Translations under genes and position numbers: made by a program
Part shown: in pieces, positions 23,902-24,731 of the stretch
Numbering within the stretch: the first letter of the stretch is position 1
Layout of the letters: each line of letters starts with the position of its first letter
Notes under the pieces: generated by a model
The model's database searches: none
What the model was told of the DNA's origin: nothing
The model's input: only the letters and a program-made list of their open reading frames with translations
From: Chrysochromulina tobinii
Taxonomy: Eukaryota > Haptophyta > Prymnesiales > Chrysochromulinaceae
Direction: 5' to 3'
Length of the DNA stretch: 24,731 bases
Assembly: GCA_001275005.1 (NCBI GenBank)
Contig: JWZX01002394.1
Coordinates: 1-24,731, forward strand

Positions 23902-24731
23902 CGCGGCGGGAGCGCATCTAAAAGGCCACGGGCAGCGGCCTGTGCTCGGCAGAGGGCGTCGCGCGAACGCGTGCACGACGCGGCGTGCGGTGACGTTCGC
24001 TCAGTGTCTCCGCGCTCGGCACCGCGCTTTGGACTTAGCTGTCGGCTGGGCGCTCTCGAGCGCGAGCTGAGCGCGAGGCTCGTCCGCCTAGAGGGTAGGT
24101 CAGACCTACCCCCTAAGTCCGCTCTGGGGGGCGCGGTCCCTGCTCCCTGATGCACATATGGTGCGTCGCGGCCACTGATGCGGCGGACTGTTTCTTGTGG
24201 TTGGCATGCGCAACCATGGAGTACTCCATAACCATGTGCCATGTTGCTCGCATGGGGATGTGCGAGCCCTGCACCGGCGTTTCTTTCCAACCCGCGTGTG
24301 CTGATTTCTGCGCTCAGATGGTGGGCAGCGTGCGCGTTTGAGTGTCGCGCGGGCCCCGCGGCGCCGGCGGTCGCGGTTCGGACGGCCGCGGATTCTTTGG
24401 TCGCCGCGCCGGCTTGGCCGCGCGGTTTCGGCTTCCGGACCCGGTCGTCTCCGCGGTTTGGTCGTTACGCTTCGTCGCACGGTACGTATTCCGCGAGGGG
24501 TCCGCACGGTACCACGGTACACGAATTCGAACCGGGGCCGCCGGTATTGTTAAATCGCCCGAGTTATAACGGAAATCGAACCCCGCGTGCGTCCCCGCGC
24601 CGGGCCGGTGGGGGTCCCGCGCCGTCTGCGCGCACTGCCGCACGGTTGCTTCTGCGTCAGATTTGTCTTCTCGCCGGGCGAGGTAACAATCAAGGGCGGT
24701 TGGGCCGGGGGAAGGTATCCGCGGCGAGTTA
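23902..24731. other. Non-coding right end of window
   Basis: No frame has convincing coding character. The left part holds a palindrome at 24089-24115. The right part (24350-24731) is very CpG-rich with short A/T patches and T-loop-like words (TTCGAAC, ATCGAAC) that do not fold into a tRNA. Confidence 0.5.
24089..24115. repeat. 27-bp palindrome
   Basis: GGGTAGGTC and GACCTACCC flank a single A as perfect nine-base arms (24093-24111), and the pairing extends to 13 bases with one mismatch. It lies about 190 bases after the ZIP stop codon. It could form a cruciform, a hairpin in the ZIP 3' UTR, or a dimer binding site. Confidence 0.7.

Noticed and set aside
24150-24341. 63-residue Cys/Met-rich plus-strand frame
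   Set aside because: The composition is unusual, but it has no homology I recognise, no supporting context, and its length is within chance for this region.
24520-24590. T-loop-like words (TTCGAAC, ATCGAAC) suggesting a tRNA
   Set aside because: The flanking bases do not form a five-base T stem on either strand, and no acceptor or anticodon arms were found.

Overview
The window looks like nuclear DNA of a unicellular, photosynthetic eukaryote. It is very GC-rich, and long, mostly intronless genes sit on both strands 0.2-1 kb apart. The contents include histone H2A.Z split by a GT-AG intron, TCF25/Rqc1, RBM34/Nop12, a KE4-type ZIP transporter, a PP2C phosphatase, a DCD-domain protein and the C-terminal part of the WASH-complex subunit strumpellin. 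A fibrillin-like protein with a twin-arginine lumen-type signal and a RuvX/YqgF protein behind a hydrophobic leader suggest a plastid, possibly one reached through the secretory pathway. Together with an LRRC72-like protein and a WASH component, this fits a flagellate alga with a secondary plastid. A haptophyte is my best guess. That is inference, since no marker here fixes the taxon.

Layout. 1-601 is non-coding and holds a cluster of GTGA-NN-TCAC dyads. 602-4574 (minus) encodes a large Ala/Glu/Arg-rich coiled coil whose frame closes within 10 bases of the point where strumpellin homology is clear in another frame, so this is a probable fusion gene. 4757-5353 (plus) is a small single-pass membrane protein with a Lys/Gly-rich tail. 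5603-6781 (minus) is the fibrillin-like protein, overlapping at its start with the divergent LRRC72-like gene 6763-8613 (plus); a 16-bp-arm palindrome lies across the overlap. 8614-9704 is non-coding and ends in a 106-bp direct repeat. 9705-11435 (minus) is the DCD protein with four Trp-rich repeats. 11811-13598 (minus) is a low-complexity protein with a possible beta-barrel end. 13844-16066 (plus) is TCF25/Rqc1. 16709-17308 (minus) is H2A.Z in two exons. 17754-18974 (plus) is RBM34-like. 19460-20158 (minus) is RuvX-like. 20380-22188 (plus) is PP2C. 22591-23901 (plus) is the ZIP transporter. 23902-24731 shows no gene.

The genes do not form one pathway, as expected for independently transcribed eukaryotic genes. 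The recurring arrangement is divergent pairs sharing 180-450 bp spacers that are probably bidirectional promoters, alternating with convergent pairs. Several proposed starts share an ATGG context. I found no tRNA, rRNA, CRISPR, integrase, transposase or viral gene. The observations most worth a second look are the coiled-coil/strumpellin junction, the DCD protein with its duplicated Trp-repeat pairs, the palindrome at the overlapping divergent starts, the GTGA-NN-TCAC cluster, and an 18-mer shared by the leaders of two unrelated genes.
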